Below, in pieces: positions 54,985-63,471 of a stretch of DNA of 64,000 nt; position 1 is the first letter of the stretch, and each line of letters begins with the position of its first letter. This DNA is from Pseudomonadota bacterium (GTDB lineage Bacteria; Pseudomonadota; Alphaproteobacteria; Rhizobiales; Rhizobiaceae). The stretch lies in assembly GCA_023435335.1 (NCBI GenBank), contig JAEYRU010000009.1, positions 1 to 64,000 on the forward strand, given 5' to 3'. The position numbers and the translations under genes were made by a program. Under the pieces are notes generated by a model. That model was not told the DNA's origin. It was given only the letters and a program-made list of their open reading frames with translations, and did not search any database.

Positions 54985-55898
54985 CGGGCGCCCCCTCGGC
55001 TATCTCCGGAATCGTCGCTCATCGCCAGATGCACCTTCACCAGGGCGTCGGAGGCAAGTCCGTCGGTATGGTTCACCGTGAAGCTCCAGCCAAGCCGCTT
55101 GCACCAGAGCGACAACTCCTCACGTCGCGCCGTGTAGAGCCGGCGGTAGTCCTGCTGCAGCGTTTCGGCGCGCCCGGCGGTCAGCCGCTCGCCGCTCTCG
55201 GGATCGCGAAACTCGGTGCGCCCGGAATAGGGAAAACTCTCCTCGGCCGGATCGGCCACCTCGACGAGATGCGCGCGCACGCCGCGGCTCGCGAGCGGAC
55301 CCAGCCATTGCTGGATCTCTTCGGGCGGGTCGAGGAAATCGCTCACGACGATGATGTCGCAGAAACGGCGGACGGGCGCGAGTTCCGGGCGCGACGGCAG
55401 CGAGGATGCGTGCGCAAGCCGCGCGGCAATGCGCTCGGCCCCGTTGCGGGCCGTGAAGGGGTCGGTGAGGCCGGGCCAGGCGATGCGCTCGCCGCTGCGC
55501 GACAGCAGTTCCGCCAGGGCGAGGATGAGCACCAGCGCACGCGATTCCTTGGAAACGACCGCGGTGCGCGACTTGAACAGCATCGAGGGCGAGGGATCGG
55601 CCCACAGCCAGACGGTATGGGCAGCCTCCCATTCGCGGTCGCGGATGTAGGTATGGTCGTCGCGGGCCGAGCGGCGCCAGTCGATGCGCGACATCGCTTC
55701 GCCCTCGACATAGGGCCGAAACTGCCAGAAGTTCTCGCCAATGCCGCGGCGGCGGCGGCCATGCCAGCCGGCGATGACCGTATTGACGACACGCCGCGCC
55801 TCGACCAGCAGGTCGGGCACCAGCGATGCCCTCAGCCGCGCCCTCGCGAGAGCCTCGGGCGTCGCGACGGAGGTAACCGCTTCGCCGAACGGCGCCAT
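54981..55898 (-). CDS. DUF58-domain protein (MoxR operon)
   Basis: A 305-residue protein with the DUF58 core: RPYVEGEAMSRIDWRRSARDDHTYIRDREWEAAHTVWLWADPSPSMLF, where the R-x-Y-x-x-G...DW motif is diagnostic and the DPSPSM stretch corresponds to a VWA-type metal site. No membrane helix is evident, unlike many DUF58 proteins. It sits directly behind moxR (4 bp gap) and overlaps the BatA-like gene. Role: partner or adaptor of the MoxR ATPase. Confidence 0.92.
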   Translation of the reverse strand: MAPFGEAVTSVATPEALARARLRASLVPDLLVEARRVVNTVIAGWHGRRRRGIGENFWQFRPYVEGEAMSRIDWRRSARDDHTYIRDREWEAAHTVWLWADPSPSMLFKSRTAVVSKESRALVLILALAELLSRSGERIAWPGLTDPFTARNGAERIAARLAHASSLPSRPELAPVRRFCDIIVVSDFLDPPEEIQQWLGPLASRGVRAHLVEVADPAEESFPYSGRTEFRDPESGERLTAGRAETLQQDYRRLYTARREELSLWCKRLGWSFTVNHTDGLASDALVKVHLAMSDDSGDSRGGAR

Positions 55899-55902
55899 CA
55901 GG

Positions 55903-56910
55903 TCAGCCTTGATCCCTGACCAGGCGGGCGATGACGTCGCGCACGCTCATGCCTTCGGCGCGGGCCGCGAAGGTCAGCGCCATGCGGTGCTGCAGGACGG
56001 GCTCAGCCAGCGCATGCACGTCGTCCACGGAAGGCGCCAGACGGCCTTCGTAGAGAGCACGGGCACGAGCGCAGAGCGTCAGCGCCTGGCTGGCGCGCGG
56101 GCCTGGTCCCCAGGCAACGTGCTTGTCTGTCTCGGCGTGGCCCTGGCCGGGGCGTGCCGAGCGGACGAGATTGAGGATCGCCTCGACCACGCTTTCGGGC
56201 ACCGGCATGCGACGGATGAGCTGCTGGATCTCCTTCAGCCGGTCGGCGCTCAGGACGTTCTCGGCCTTCGCCGTCTCGAGGCCGGTGGTCTCGATGAGGA
56301 TGCGGCGTTCGGCCTCGATCTCGGGATAGAGAATGTCCACCTGCATCAGGAAGCGGTCGAGCTGGGCCTCGGGCAGGGGATATGTGCCCTCCTGCTCCAG
56401 CGGGTTCTGCGTCGCCAGCACATGGAAGGGCGAGGGCAGGTCGTGGCGGACGCCGGCGACCGTTACGTGGTATTCCTGCATCGACTGCAGCAGCGCCGAC
56501 TGGGTGCGCGGGCTGGCGCGGTTGATCTCGTCGGCCATGAGCAGTTGCGCGAAAATCGGCCCGGAGATGAAGCGGAACGAGCGCTTGCCCTTGTCGTCCT
56601 GTTCCAGCACCTCGGAGCCGAGGATGTCGGACGGCATCAGGTCCGGCGTGAACTGGATGCGGCTGGTATTGAGCCCGAGCACGATGCCCAGGGTCTCGAC
56701 GAGCTTCGTCTTGGCAAGGCCGGGAACGCCGACGAGCAGCGCATGGCCGCCGGCAAGCAGCGCCACCAGGGAGCGTTCCACCACAGCGTGCTGTCCGAAG
56801 ATGACGCGACCCACGCCCTCGCGTATGCGCGCGATATCGGCGAGTGCGCGCTCGGCCTGCGCGACCATCTCCTTCTCGTCCAGCGACTTGTCCTTGACCA
56901 TTACGCTCAT
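55903..56910 (-). CDS. moxR: MoxR-family AAA+ ATPase
   Basis: A 335-residue AAA+ ATPase of the MoxR class. Walker A-like GVPGLAKTKLVETL at about 60-73 (G-x-x-G-x-x-K-T), RIQFTPDLMPSDILG, Walker B FAQLLMADEINRASPRTQSALLQSMQE, sensor 1 FHVLATQNPLEQEGTYPLPEAQLDRFLMQV. MoxR ATPases act with DUF58 and VWA proteins encoded beside them, in assembly or stress-related remodelling of envelope enzymes. First gene of a four-gene operon running to 50090. Divergent from the DUF1285 gene. Confidence 0.95.
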   Translation of the reverse strand: MSVMVKDKSLDEKEMVAQAERALADIARIREGVGRVIFGQHAVVERSLVALLAGGHALLVGVPGLAKTKLVETLGIVLGLNTSRIQFTPDLMPSDILGSEVLEQDDKGKRSFRFISGPIFAQLLMADEINRASPRTQSALLQSMQEYHVTVAGVRHDLPSPFHVLATQNPLEQEGTYPLPEAQLDRFLMQVDILYPEIEAERRILIETTGLETAKAENVLSADRLKEIQQLIRRMPVPESVVEAILNLVRSARPGQGHAETDKHVAWGPGPRASQALTLCARARALYEGRLAPSVDDVHALAEPVLQHRMALTFAARAEGMSVRDVIARLVRDQG

Positions 56911-57032
56911 GCGGTGCCGTCCCTTCTGTGCGCCCGCTGCCAGTTGCGCGGGCGATCCGGCTTCGCCAACCTACTCTATCGGCGACTCAGGCGATGTTGC
57001 AGCGCCCACCGGGAGAATTTAAATCAGCCGGA

Positions 57033-57701
57033 ATGACTGACAAGCGCGACGACAGTGACTATTTCGTGACGATGGCCGATCGCACTGAAGCTGGCAATGA
57101 CGGATTTGCAGCCGCGGCGGATGCCGCCGGATTGCAGGCGCTGATCTCGCGCGCCGCGGGCGCCGGCAAGGGCCTGCCCCCGGTCGACCGTTGGGACCCG
57201 CCCTTCTGCGGCGATCTTGACATGGAGATCAAGGCGGACGGAACCTGGTTCTATCTGGGCACCCCGATCGGGCGCGCGGCGCTCGTTCGGCTTTTCTCGA
57301 CCGTGCTGCGCAAGGACGAGGACGGCGCGACCTATCTCGTCACGCCGGTGGAAAAGGTCCGGATCCGCGTCGAGGACGCGCCGTTCGTAGCGGTCGAGAT
57401 GAATGCCTCGGGCGAGGGTAGCGAACGGGTTCTGACCTTCCGCACCAATGTTGGCGACGTGGTGGAGGCCGGCCCGGACCACGCGTTGCGCTTCGTCGAC
57501 GAGAACGAGACCGGCGGTCTGAAGCCCTACCTTCACGTACGTGGCCGACTGGAGGCGCTCGTGTCGCGCCCGGTCATGTACGAACTGGTGGAGATTGCCG
57601 AGACTATCGATATCGACGGGGAGCCGATGTTCGCCGTGCGCTCGAAGGGAGAGATCTTCCCGATCATGCCGGCTGCGAAACTCGAGCGGCTGAGCGCATG
57701 A
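57033..57701 (+). CDS. DUF1285 protein
   Basis: A 222-residue protein of the DUF1285 family: LPPVDRWDPPFCGDLDMEIKADGTWFYLGTPIGRAALVRLFSTVLRKDEDGATYLVTPVEKVRIRVEDAPFVAVEM is the recognised core. Function unknown. Some relatives are two-domain beta proteins thought to bind ligand. The start is uncertain: ATG 57033 is given, ATG 57072 would also leave the domain complete. It overlaps the Nudix gene by 4 bp and starts an operon with it and the CCA enzyme. Confidence 0.85.
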   Translation: MTDKRDDSDYFVTMADRTEAGNDGFAAAADAAGLQALISRAAGAGKGLPPVDRWDPPFCGDLDMEIKADGTWFYLGTPIGRAALVRLFSTVLRKDEDGATYLVTPVEKVRIRVEDAPFVAVEMNASGEGSERVLTFRTNVGDVVEAGPDHALRFVDENETGGLKPYLHVRGRLEALVSRPVMYELVEIAETIDIDGEPMFAVRSKGEIFPIMPAAKLERLSA

Positions 57702-58336
57702 GCATGGAGATTGCCGCCGACCAGCCGTTCACAGCGGAAGATTTCCGCCTGCGGGCGGCGCGCGAGGTCGGACCCTATGCCGGCGACGAGTTCGGCGACC
57801 ATCGCCTGAATCCCGACCTGCGCCACTTGATCATCAAGCCCGACCTGCGCGACGCGGCGGTGCTCATCCCGGTCGTCGATCATGCGGCGGGCGCCTCCGT
57901 CATCCTCACGCAGCGGACGACCAACCTGCGCAGCCATTCGGGGCAGATCGCCTTTCCAGGCGGGCGTATCGATCCCGAGGACACGTCGGCCGAGCATGCC
58001 GCGTTGCGCGAGACAGGCGAGGAGATCGGACTCGAAGCAGAGCGCATCGAGATCATCGGACGGCTGCCCGACTATGTGAGCGGGAGCGGATACCGCATCG
58101 CCCCGGTGCTGTCGGTGGTGCGGCCGGGCTTTTCGCTCGACCTCAATCCGCACGAGGTCGACGCCGCGTTCGAGGTGCCGCTCGCCTTCCTCATGGACCC
58201 GTCCAATCACCGCCGCCAGAGCCGCGTCTGGAACGAGAAGGAGCGCTTCTTCTACGAGATGCCATTCGGCGAGCGCTATATCTGGGGCGTGACGGCGGGC
58301 ATCATCCGCACCCTCTACGAAAGGCTCTACGCATGA
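57698..58336 (+). CDS. Nudix hydrolase, CoA pyrophosphatase type
   Basis: A 212-residue Nudix protein with the UPF0035 extension typical of CoA pyrophosphatases (NudL/PCD1): LTQRTTNLRSHSGQIAFPGGRIDPEDTSAEHAALRETGEEIGL contains both the upstream L-L-T-x-R-(S/T)-x-x-L-R motif and the Nudix box G-x5-E-x7-R-E-x2-E-E-x-G. It cleaves CoA to 3'-phospho-AMP and phosphopantetheine. It overlaps both its neighbours by 4 bp, so the three genes are tightly co-translated. Confidence 0.92.
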   Translation: MSMEIAADQPFTAEDFRLRAAREVGPYAGDEFGDHRLNPDLRHLIIKPDLRDAAVLIPVVDHAAGASVILTQRTTNLRSHSGQIAFPGGRIDPEDTSAEHAALRETGEEIGLEAERIEIIGRLPDYVSGSGYRIAPVLSVVRPGFSLDLNPHEVDAAFEVPLAFLMDPSNHRRQSRVWNEKERFFYEMPFGERYIWGVTAGIIRTLYERLYA

Positions 58337-59598
58337 GCGCCTCCGTCGCACACGCCCAGTGGCTGGCGGAGCCGCACCTGCAGAAGCTGCTCGCCGCACT
58401 TGCGGCAAACGGCGAGGAGGCCCGCATTGCGGGTGGGGCAGTGCGCAACACGCTGATGGGCGAGGCCGTCACCGACATCGACATCGCGACGACCAACCTG
58501 CCGGACCAGACCGTATCGCGGGCGGCGAAGGCGGGCTTCAAGACGGTTCCGACCGGCTACGAGCACGGCACGGTCACCGTCATTGCGGCGGGCCGTCCGT
58601 TCGAGGTGACGACGCTGCGCGCCGATGTTGAAACCGACGGAAGGCGGGCGAAAGTCGTCTTCGGGCGCGACTGGCGCCAGGACGCCGAGCGTCGCGACTT
58701 CACCATCAACGCGCTGTACGCCGAGGCCGACGGCACGGTCGTCGATCTGGTCGGAGGCATCGCCGACCTGCAAAGCCGCACGCTGCGCTTCATCGGGGAT
58801 CCCGAGGCGCGCATCCGCGAGGACTTCCTGCGCATCCTGCGCTTCTTCCGCTTCTTCGCCTGGTATGGCGACGGCCGGCCGGACGCCGAGGGGCTGAAGG
58901 CATGTGCGAGGCTGAAGGACGGGTTGGCGCGGCTGTCGGCCGAGCGCATCTCCGCGGAGATGAAGAAGCTCCTTTCGGCTCCCGATCCCTCCCGGGCGCT
59001 GCTGTGGATGCGCCAGACGAGCGTACTGACGGCGATCCTGCCGGAGAGCGAGAAGTGGGGGATCGATGCGATCTCCGGGCTGATCGCGGCGGAACGCGAC
59101 CTCGGCTGGCAGGCCGACCCGCTGCTGCGGCTCGCCGCCATCGTGCCGCCAGACCCGGCGCGACTCGAGGCAATGGGCGAGCGAATGCGCCTGGCGAATG
59201 CCGAGACCAGGCGGCTCTGCGACTGGGCCAATGCGCCGCTGCCACCCGCGGACACCGGCACATCGGCGCTTGCGAAACTGCTCTATCGCCACGGCAAGTC
59301 GGGCCTGCGCGATCGGCTGCGCCTGGCGCAAGCCGGGGCGCGTGCGGTGGCTGCTTCCGACGACAAGGCGCTCATCACCGCCGGCGGCTATTCGCGGCTG
59401 CTCAAGGAACTGGAGAACTGGAAACGGCCGGTCTTCCCGCTGGGCGGACGCGATCTCGCCGCACTCGGCGTCGCTCCGGGCAAGCCCATGGGCGACCTGC
59501 TGCGGGTACTGGAGCAGGAATGGATCGATAGCGGTTTCGGTCTGGATCGCGGCGCGCTTGTCGACCGCGCCGCGAACCTAGCTGCCAAAGCGCCCTAG
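58333..59598 (+). CDS. cca: CCA tRNA nucleotidyltransferase / poly(A) polymerase family
   Basis: A 421-residue class II nucleotidyltransferase that adds CCA to tRNA 3' ends. Signature motifs: ARIAGGAVRNTLMGEAVTDIDIATTNLPDQ (GGxVRxxL and DxD), VTTLRADVETDGRRAKVVFGRDWRQDAERRDFTINALY, and the RFIGDPEARIREDFLRILRFFRFFAWY segment (second nucleotide-binding block). The C-terminal half is the tRNA-binding helical part. Alphaproteobacterial relatives are also annotated as PcnB. Its TAG stop shares CTAG with the convergent DUF1059 gene. Confidence 0.95.
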   Translation: MSASVAHAQWLAEPHLQKLLAALAANGEEARIAGGAVRNTLMGEAVTDIDIATTNLPDQTVSRAAKAGFKTVPTGYEHGTVTVIAAGRPFEVTTLRADVETDGRRAKVVFGRDWRQDAERRDFTINALYAEADGTVVDLVGGIADLQSRTLRFIGDPEARIREDFLRILRFFRFFAWYGDGRPDAEGLKACARLKDGLARLSAERISAEMKKLLSAPDPSRALLWMRQTSVLTAILPESEKWGIDAISGLIAAERDLGWQADPLLRLAAIVPPDPARLEAMGERMRLANAETRRLCDWANAPLPPADTGTSALAKLLYRHGKSGLRDRLRLAQAGARAVAASDDKALITAGGYSRLLKELENWKRPVFPLGGRDLAALGVAPGKPMGDLLRVLEQEWIDSGFGLDRGALVDRAANLAAKAP

Positions 59599-59780
59599 GC
59601 TGCGTCGCGCGATTTCTCAATGCGCGAGCGGATCGCGTCGATCATGGATTCGCGGATGATCTCCTCGCCATGCGCCTCGCGCATGTGCTCGACCGCCCGG
59701 CGCATGACCTCGGCCTCTTCCTCGTGGCGCGTGTGCCAGTCGCAGCCGGGCACGAGCGAACCGCAATGATATTCCTTCAT
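59595..59780 (-). CDS. DUF1059 small protein
   Basis: A 61-residue DUF1059 protein. KEYHCGSLVPGCDWHTRHEEEAEVMRRAVEHMREAHGEE carries the Cys/His arrangement (CGS...GCDWHT...H...H) of the family, which may bind zinc or iron. GGAGGA precedes ATG 59780. Function unknown; transcription is convergent with cca (overlapping stop codons). Confidence 0.9.
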   Translation of the reverse strand: MKEYHCGSLVPGCDWHTRHEEEAEVMRRAVEHMREAHGEEIIRESMIDAIRSRIEKSRDAA

Positions 59781-59871
59781 CGGTGTTTCCTCCTTTGCTC
59801 GGGGCAGGCTTGGCAGCCTAACACAAAATGCGGCGGGAGGTTGCCGGGAATCTCGGAAATGCGTGCCAAGG

Positions 59872-60768
59872 TCACCCGAACCGCCTGGCCGTCTCGGCGA
59901 TCTCGGCCTTCATCCAGTCCTTGAAGGCACGGACCTTCCGGTCCTCGCGCCGCGTGGCGGAGGTGATGAGCCAGTAGGCATAGCCGGTTTCCGTCCGATC
60001 AGGGAAAGGCGCCACCAGCGTGCCGACCGAAAGCGCGTATTCGGCCAGAGTGGCCCAGGCGAGCATCACGCCCTGCCCGGCGATGGCGGCGTCCAGAGCG
60101 AGGGAGGCGTCGGTGAAGCTGTTGCCGGGCTGCAACTGGTCTTCCGCCAGACCGTGCCGCGAAAGCCAGGTGTTCCAGGACAGGTTGGAATTAGCGTCGC
60201 GCACGACCGGCACCTTGAGCAGGTCTGCCGGCTCCTTCAGGCCGGCGGCGATCTCGGGCGCGCAGACGGGGAATATCTCCTGGGCGAGCAGGTACTCCCT
60301 ACGCACGTCCGGCCAGTTGCCGTCCCCGACCCGGATCGCGACGTCGATGTCGCTGATGTCGGGATTGACGAGTTCGGTCGAGGCATCCAGCCGCACTTGC
60401 ACGCCGGGGTGGAGCCGGCTGTAGCTGGAGAGCCGCGGCACCAGCCATTTGGAGGCAAACACCGGCGCGACCGAGATGGTGAGAATGTCGTCGGCATGCC
60501 GGCGCGACGAGCCCACCGCCTCGTCCAGCGCGCGGAACCCCACAGTCAGCCTGTCGAGGAAGCGCTTCCCGAATTCAGTGGGCCGCAGGCCGCGGCGGGT
60601 GCGGTCGAACACGGGACGGCCCAGCTGCGCCTCGGCCTTGATGACCTGCTGGCTGATGGCGCCGGCGGAGACGCCGAGTTCGTCGGCAGCGCTCTGAAGC
60701 GAGCCGAGCCGGCCGACGCTTTCAAGCGCACGCAGGCCGTTGAGGTGGATGCGGTTCAGATTCTCCAT
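59872..60768 (-). CDS. LysR-type regulator, GcvA-like
   Basis: A 298-residue LysR regulator of the GcvA-like subgroup, with the typical start LNRIHLNGLRALESVGRLGSLQSAADELGVSAGAISQQVIKAEAQLGRPVFDRTRRGLRPTEFG at 4-68 and effector domain at about 90-295 (LTISVAPVFASKWLVPRLSSYSRLHPGVQVRLDAS). Many such regulators control the gene divergent to them; here that is the 68-residue protein at 60862, with a 93-bp gap that is AT-rich around 60780-60850. Target and effector are unknown. Confidence 0.9.
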   Translation of the reverse strand: MENLNRIHLNGLRALESVGRLGSLQSAADELGVSAGAISQQVIKAEAQLGRPVFDRTRRGLRPTEFGKRFLDRLTVGFRALDEAVGSSRRHADDILTISVAPVFASKWLVPRLSSYSRLHPGVQVRLDASTELVNPDISDIDVAIRVGDGNWPDVRREYLLAQEIFPVCAPEIAAGLKEPADLLKVPVVRDANSNLSWNTWLSRHGLAEDQLQPGNSFTDASLALDAAIAGQGVMLAWATLAEYALSVGTLVAPFPDRTETGYAYWLITSATRREDRKVRAFKDWMKAEIAETARRFG

Positions 60769-60861
60769 GCAGGAAATCTAGAACGATCTCCAAGCAAACT
60801 CCATTGTTCCTTGCGAGCTCGTGCAGGAAAATTTGAACATCGCACTTATGAGGACACCACG

Positions 60862-61068
60862 ATGTTCAGGACGTTCAGGAGCTTGTTCGGCCCGGCGGCA
60901 ATGCGACAGGGGCCAGTCTCGAGGCCAGCCGAGGGGGACGACCCGCTTTCGCATCCGGTGGTGCGGCGCATGACACCTGACCAGTTGGCAGACCTTCCAC
61001 TCGGTCGCGTGGCAAACCCGCGCAAGAGCGCCGGCGTGTGCGCCAGAGATGAGAGACTCTGCGCGTGA
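60862..61068 (+). CDS. Small conserved-looking protein divergent from LysR
   Basis: A 68-residue ORF (MFRTFRSLFGPAAMRQG start) with a basic N-terminus and the stretch HPVVRRMTPDQLADLPLGRV, which resembles the short helical motif found in small rhizobial proteins related to DUF1127. No membrane helix. A GAGGA ribosome binding site at 60850-60854 precedes ATG 60862. Placement in front of a GcvA-like LysR gene suggests regulation by it. The stop abuts that of the convergent esterase gene with no intervening base. Moderate support only. Confidence 0.5.
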   Translation: MFRTFRSLFGPAAMRQGPVSRPAEGDDPLSHPVVRRMTPDQLADLPLGRVANPRKSAGVCARDERLCA

Positions 61069-61878
61069 CTATTGCGTCTGCGTGATCGCCAGCCACTCGC
61101 GCACGAGGCGCGCGTCCTCGTCGCCGATTCCATGGTCGGAATCGATCATATGGGCCTGCACTCTCGCCCCGCGCCCAGTCAGGAGTTCCTCGAGCTTTGG
61201 CGCGAACGGGCCGTAGGTGAGGTCCGAGCGGCCCGCTATAGTGAGGATATCGGCGTTGCCGAGCTGGATTTCCGGAGCCTGCTCCAGCACCGGCATGGCG
61301 CGCAGCAAAACCGCACGGTGCACGAGCCCTGGATGCAGCAGGGTTAGTGCAGCGATCAGATTGGCGCCGTTAGAATAGCCGAGAAAGATTGCCTCATCGA
61401 GGTTGAGCTTCTGTTCGGCCGCGAGGTCGGACAGGAAGCCCGCAAACGCCTCGGCCTCGCTTCTCACGTCCTGCTGGTCGAAGCTGGTCGGGGTCAGGCG
61501 CCTGTACCAGCGGCTGATGCCTTCCTGGCTGACACGGCCGCGCACGCCCAGAAGCAGCGCGTCCGGCGCGATCTTGGCGGCGAGTGACATGAGCGAGTTC
61601 TCGTCGCCGCCTGAGCCGTGCAGCAGCACGATGGTGCAGGAGGCGTCCTTCTCCGGTCGGCGGAGCAGGTAGGTGAAATCCCTGGTCCGCTCGATTGCGA
61701 TGTCACTCTGTGCGGCCGGTGCGGCAGAAGGAACGATGCTGGGCAACGCCACCAGAGGGTGAATGACGGTGGCGCCCGCAAGCGGGCCGGCTGGCGGGGC
61801 GTTTTCGGCTGCGGCGGGTGCCGAGGCAGCGAGCAAGAGGGCGAGCGCCAGTGCGCGGCGCAGCGAAGTCGTGGGCAT
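61069..61878 (-). CDS. Exported alpha/beta hydrolase (phospholipase/carboxylesterase family)
   Basis: A 269-residue protein with a signal peptide (PTTSLRRALALALLLAASAPAAA) and an alpha/beta-hydrolase core. Oxyanion region IVLLHGSGGDENSLMSLAAKIAPD, nucleophile in FLGYSNGANLIAALTLL (G-x-S-x-G, Ser), Asp and His in LTIAGRSDLTYGP and IDSDHGIGDED. It resembles bacterial phospholipase/carboxylesterase YtpA- or EstB-like esterases. ATG 61878 starts the signal peptide; the frame runs a little further upstream. Substrate unknown. Confidence 0.88.
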   Translation of the reverse strand: MPTTSLRRALALALLLAASAPAAAENAPPAGPLAGATVIHPLVALPSIVPSAAPAAQSDIAIERTRDFTYLLRRPEKDASCTIVLLHGSGGDENSLMSLAAKIAPDALLLGVRGRVSQEGISRWYRRLTPTSFDQQDVRSEAEAFAGFLSDLAAEQKLNLDEAIFLGYSNGANLIAALTLLHPGLVHRAVLLRAMPVLEQAPEIQLGNADILTIAGRSDLTYGPFAPKLEELLTGRGARVQAHMIDSDHGIGDEDARLVREWLAITQTQ

Positions 61879-62023
61879 ATCGCTATGCAATCCGTAAAGT
61901 TTGAACGATCTCTTACCGGAGGCGGACCAAGCCTTCCGCACGCCGGCGGCCGCACCGCGGCCAAGCGCCTAGCAGCCACAGACCTGCAACGGCGTCTCTT
62001 CCCGGCGTATGTCCTAAAACGAT

Positions 62024-62045
62024 TGAAATGTCATGGGGCATTTCA
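62024..62045. repeat. Small inverted repeat in the 246-bp gap before hemF end
   Basis: TGAAATG (62024-62030) and CATTTCA (62039-62045) around TCATGGGG, in the gap 61879-62124 that lies upstream of the esterase and downstream of hemF, both on the minus strand. A second small stem, AAACCG-CAA-CGGTTT, is at 62089-62103. I see no gene there. The first repeat could be a regulator site of the esterase promoter, or the second a hemF terminator stem; no T-run supports termination. Confidence 0.35.
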
Positions 62046-62124
62046 GGGCGCCTCTCGCAACGCGAGGCAATTCGCGGCACTCGTGGCAAAACCGCAACGG
62101 TTTGTTACAGTCGTGATCGCAAGT

Positions 62125-63051
62125 CTAGGGCCACTTCACCTCGGGCGGCAGGCTGGAGAGGATCGAGTCCACATTGCCTCCGGTCTTGAGCCCGAACACC
62201 GTGCCCCGGTCGTAGAGCAGGTTGAACTCGACATAGCGGCCGCGGCGGATCAACTGCTCCTCGCGATCGGCTTCGGTCCAATTGTCGTTGAAGTTCCTGC
62301 GCACCAGATGCGGGTAGACGACGAGGAAGGCGCGGCCGACATCCTGGACGAAGCGGAAGTCGGCGTCCCAGCCGCCTTTCTCCTGCGGCGACTTCAGCCA
62401 GTCGAAGAAAATGCCGCCGATGCCGCGGGGCTCGTTGCGGTGCGGCAGGAAGAAATACTCGTCGCACCACGCCTTGAATCGGTCGTAGTCGGCGACATGA
62501 GGGTGCTTGTCGCAGACGAACTTCATCGCCTTGTGAAAGGCGACCGCGTCGGGGTCGTCCTGCGTACGGCGGCGGTCAAGCACGGGCGTCAGGTCGGCGC
62601 CGCCGCCGAACCACTGGTTCGACGTCACCACCATGCGGGTGTTCATGTGAACCGCCGGCACGTTGGCGTTCCAGGGATGCGCGATCAGCGAGATGCCGCT
62701 GGCCCAGAAGCGCGGATCCTCCTCCGCGCCCGGCATCTGCCTGCGCATCTCGGGCGAGAACTCGCCGTAGACGGTCGAGGTGTGGACGCCCACCTTCTCG
62801 AAGACGCGGCCGTACATCATCGACATGACGCCGCCGCCGCGGTCCTCGCCTTCCGGCCCTCCATCGCGCTGCCAGGGCGTGCGCTCGAAGCGGCCCGGCG
62901 ACCAGGAGGATTGCGGCCCGGTAAGCTCATCCTCCAGTTTCTCGAAGCCGGCGCAGATGCGGTCGCGCAGTTCCTCGAACCACGCCTTGGCCGCCTCCTT
63001 CTTGTCCTCGATCGCGTCCGGCAGGCCGGAGAGCAGTTCGGGGCGCTCCAT
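62125..63051 (-). CDS. hemF: Oxygen-dependent coproporphyrinogen III oxidase
   Basis: A 308-residue HemF, converting coproporphyrinogen III to protoporphyrinogen IX with O2 in haem synthesis. Typical elements: [84 protein letters not shown], and the C-terminal [41 protein letters not shown] 63051 gives the normal length; the frame is open 58 codons upstream with no family character. Monocistronic and divergent from the 85-residue gene. Confidence 0.97.
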   Translation of the reverse strand: MERPELLSGLPDAIEDKKEAAKAWFEELRDRICAGFEKLEDELTGPQSSWSPGRFERTPWQRDGGPEGEDRGGGVMSMMYGRVFEKVGVHTSTVYGEFSPEMRRQMPGAEEDPRFWASGISLIAHPWNANVPAVHMNTRMVVTSNQWFGGGADLTPVLDRRRTQDDPDAVAFHKAMKFVCDKHPHVADYDRFKAWCDEYFFLPHRNEPRGIGGIFFDWLKSPQEKGGWDADFRFVQDVGRAFLVVYPHLVRRNFNDNWTEADREEQLIRRGRYVEFNLLYDRGTVFGLKTGGNVDSILSSLPPEVKWP

Positions 63052-63187
63052 CAAATATCTCCGTCTCGTTTCGCTCGAATGCGCCGCCGGGACCCTTTGC
63101 CGGCAAGTGAATGCGCCGGCACAAAGGACTCGTCTTTTTCGGCGCCGATCCCTAATCTCTTGATCCAGAGGGTCAAGGAGTTCTTTC

Positions 63188-63445
63188 GTGCGCGTCCCCT
63201 CGAGACCACCGCTGGATGGCCTCAAGGACCGGCTGGAAAAGGGCCGGCGGGACGGCTTGCGCCTGCCGCGCGACGGCTTCCTGCGCGAAACCTACGTGCT
63301 GCCGCGCGGCGATGCGCGCGCCAAGGCGCGCGAATGGTTCGACCGCTGGCCGAAGCAGGCCTACTGGACCGCCATCGAGAGCTGGTGCGAGCGCCCCGGC
63401 GACGAGATCGAATTCACCATGCGCAGGCTGCCGACGGCGGACTGA
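63188..63445 (+). CDS. Conserved hypothetical protein, 85 residues
   Basis: A basic protein starting at GTG 63188, with AAGGAG at 63175-63180 giving correct spacing. The middle [45 protein letters not shown] is rich in aromatic and charged residues and reads as a compact fold, and I recognise it only as a small protein common in rhizobia-like genomes. No membrane segment or signal. Likely co-transcribed with the metallopeptidase-like gene that starts 26 bp downstream. Confidence 0.7.
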   Translation: MRVPSRPPLDGLKDRLEKGRRDGLRLPRDGFLRETYVLPRGDARAKAREWFDRWPKQAYWTAIESWCERPGDEIEFTMRRLPTAD

Positions 63446-63471
63446 GCGTGCTAGCTGCCGAGGAAGCCAGA

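Noticed and set aside
53206..55137. 643-codon plus-strand frame opposite the BatA-like gene
   Set aside because: Antisense shadow; the opposite strand has coherent domains, overlapping starts and stops, and family matches.
63120..63180. Palindromic sequence before hemF resembling an FNR/FixK box (TTGATCCAGAGGGTCAA)
   Set aside because: The two halves are spaced wrongly for TTGAT-N4-ATCAA and the match is partial, so it was not called an FNR site.
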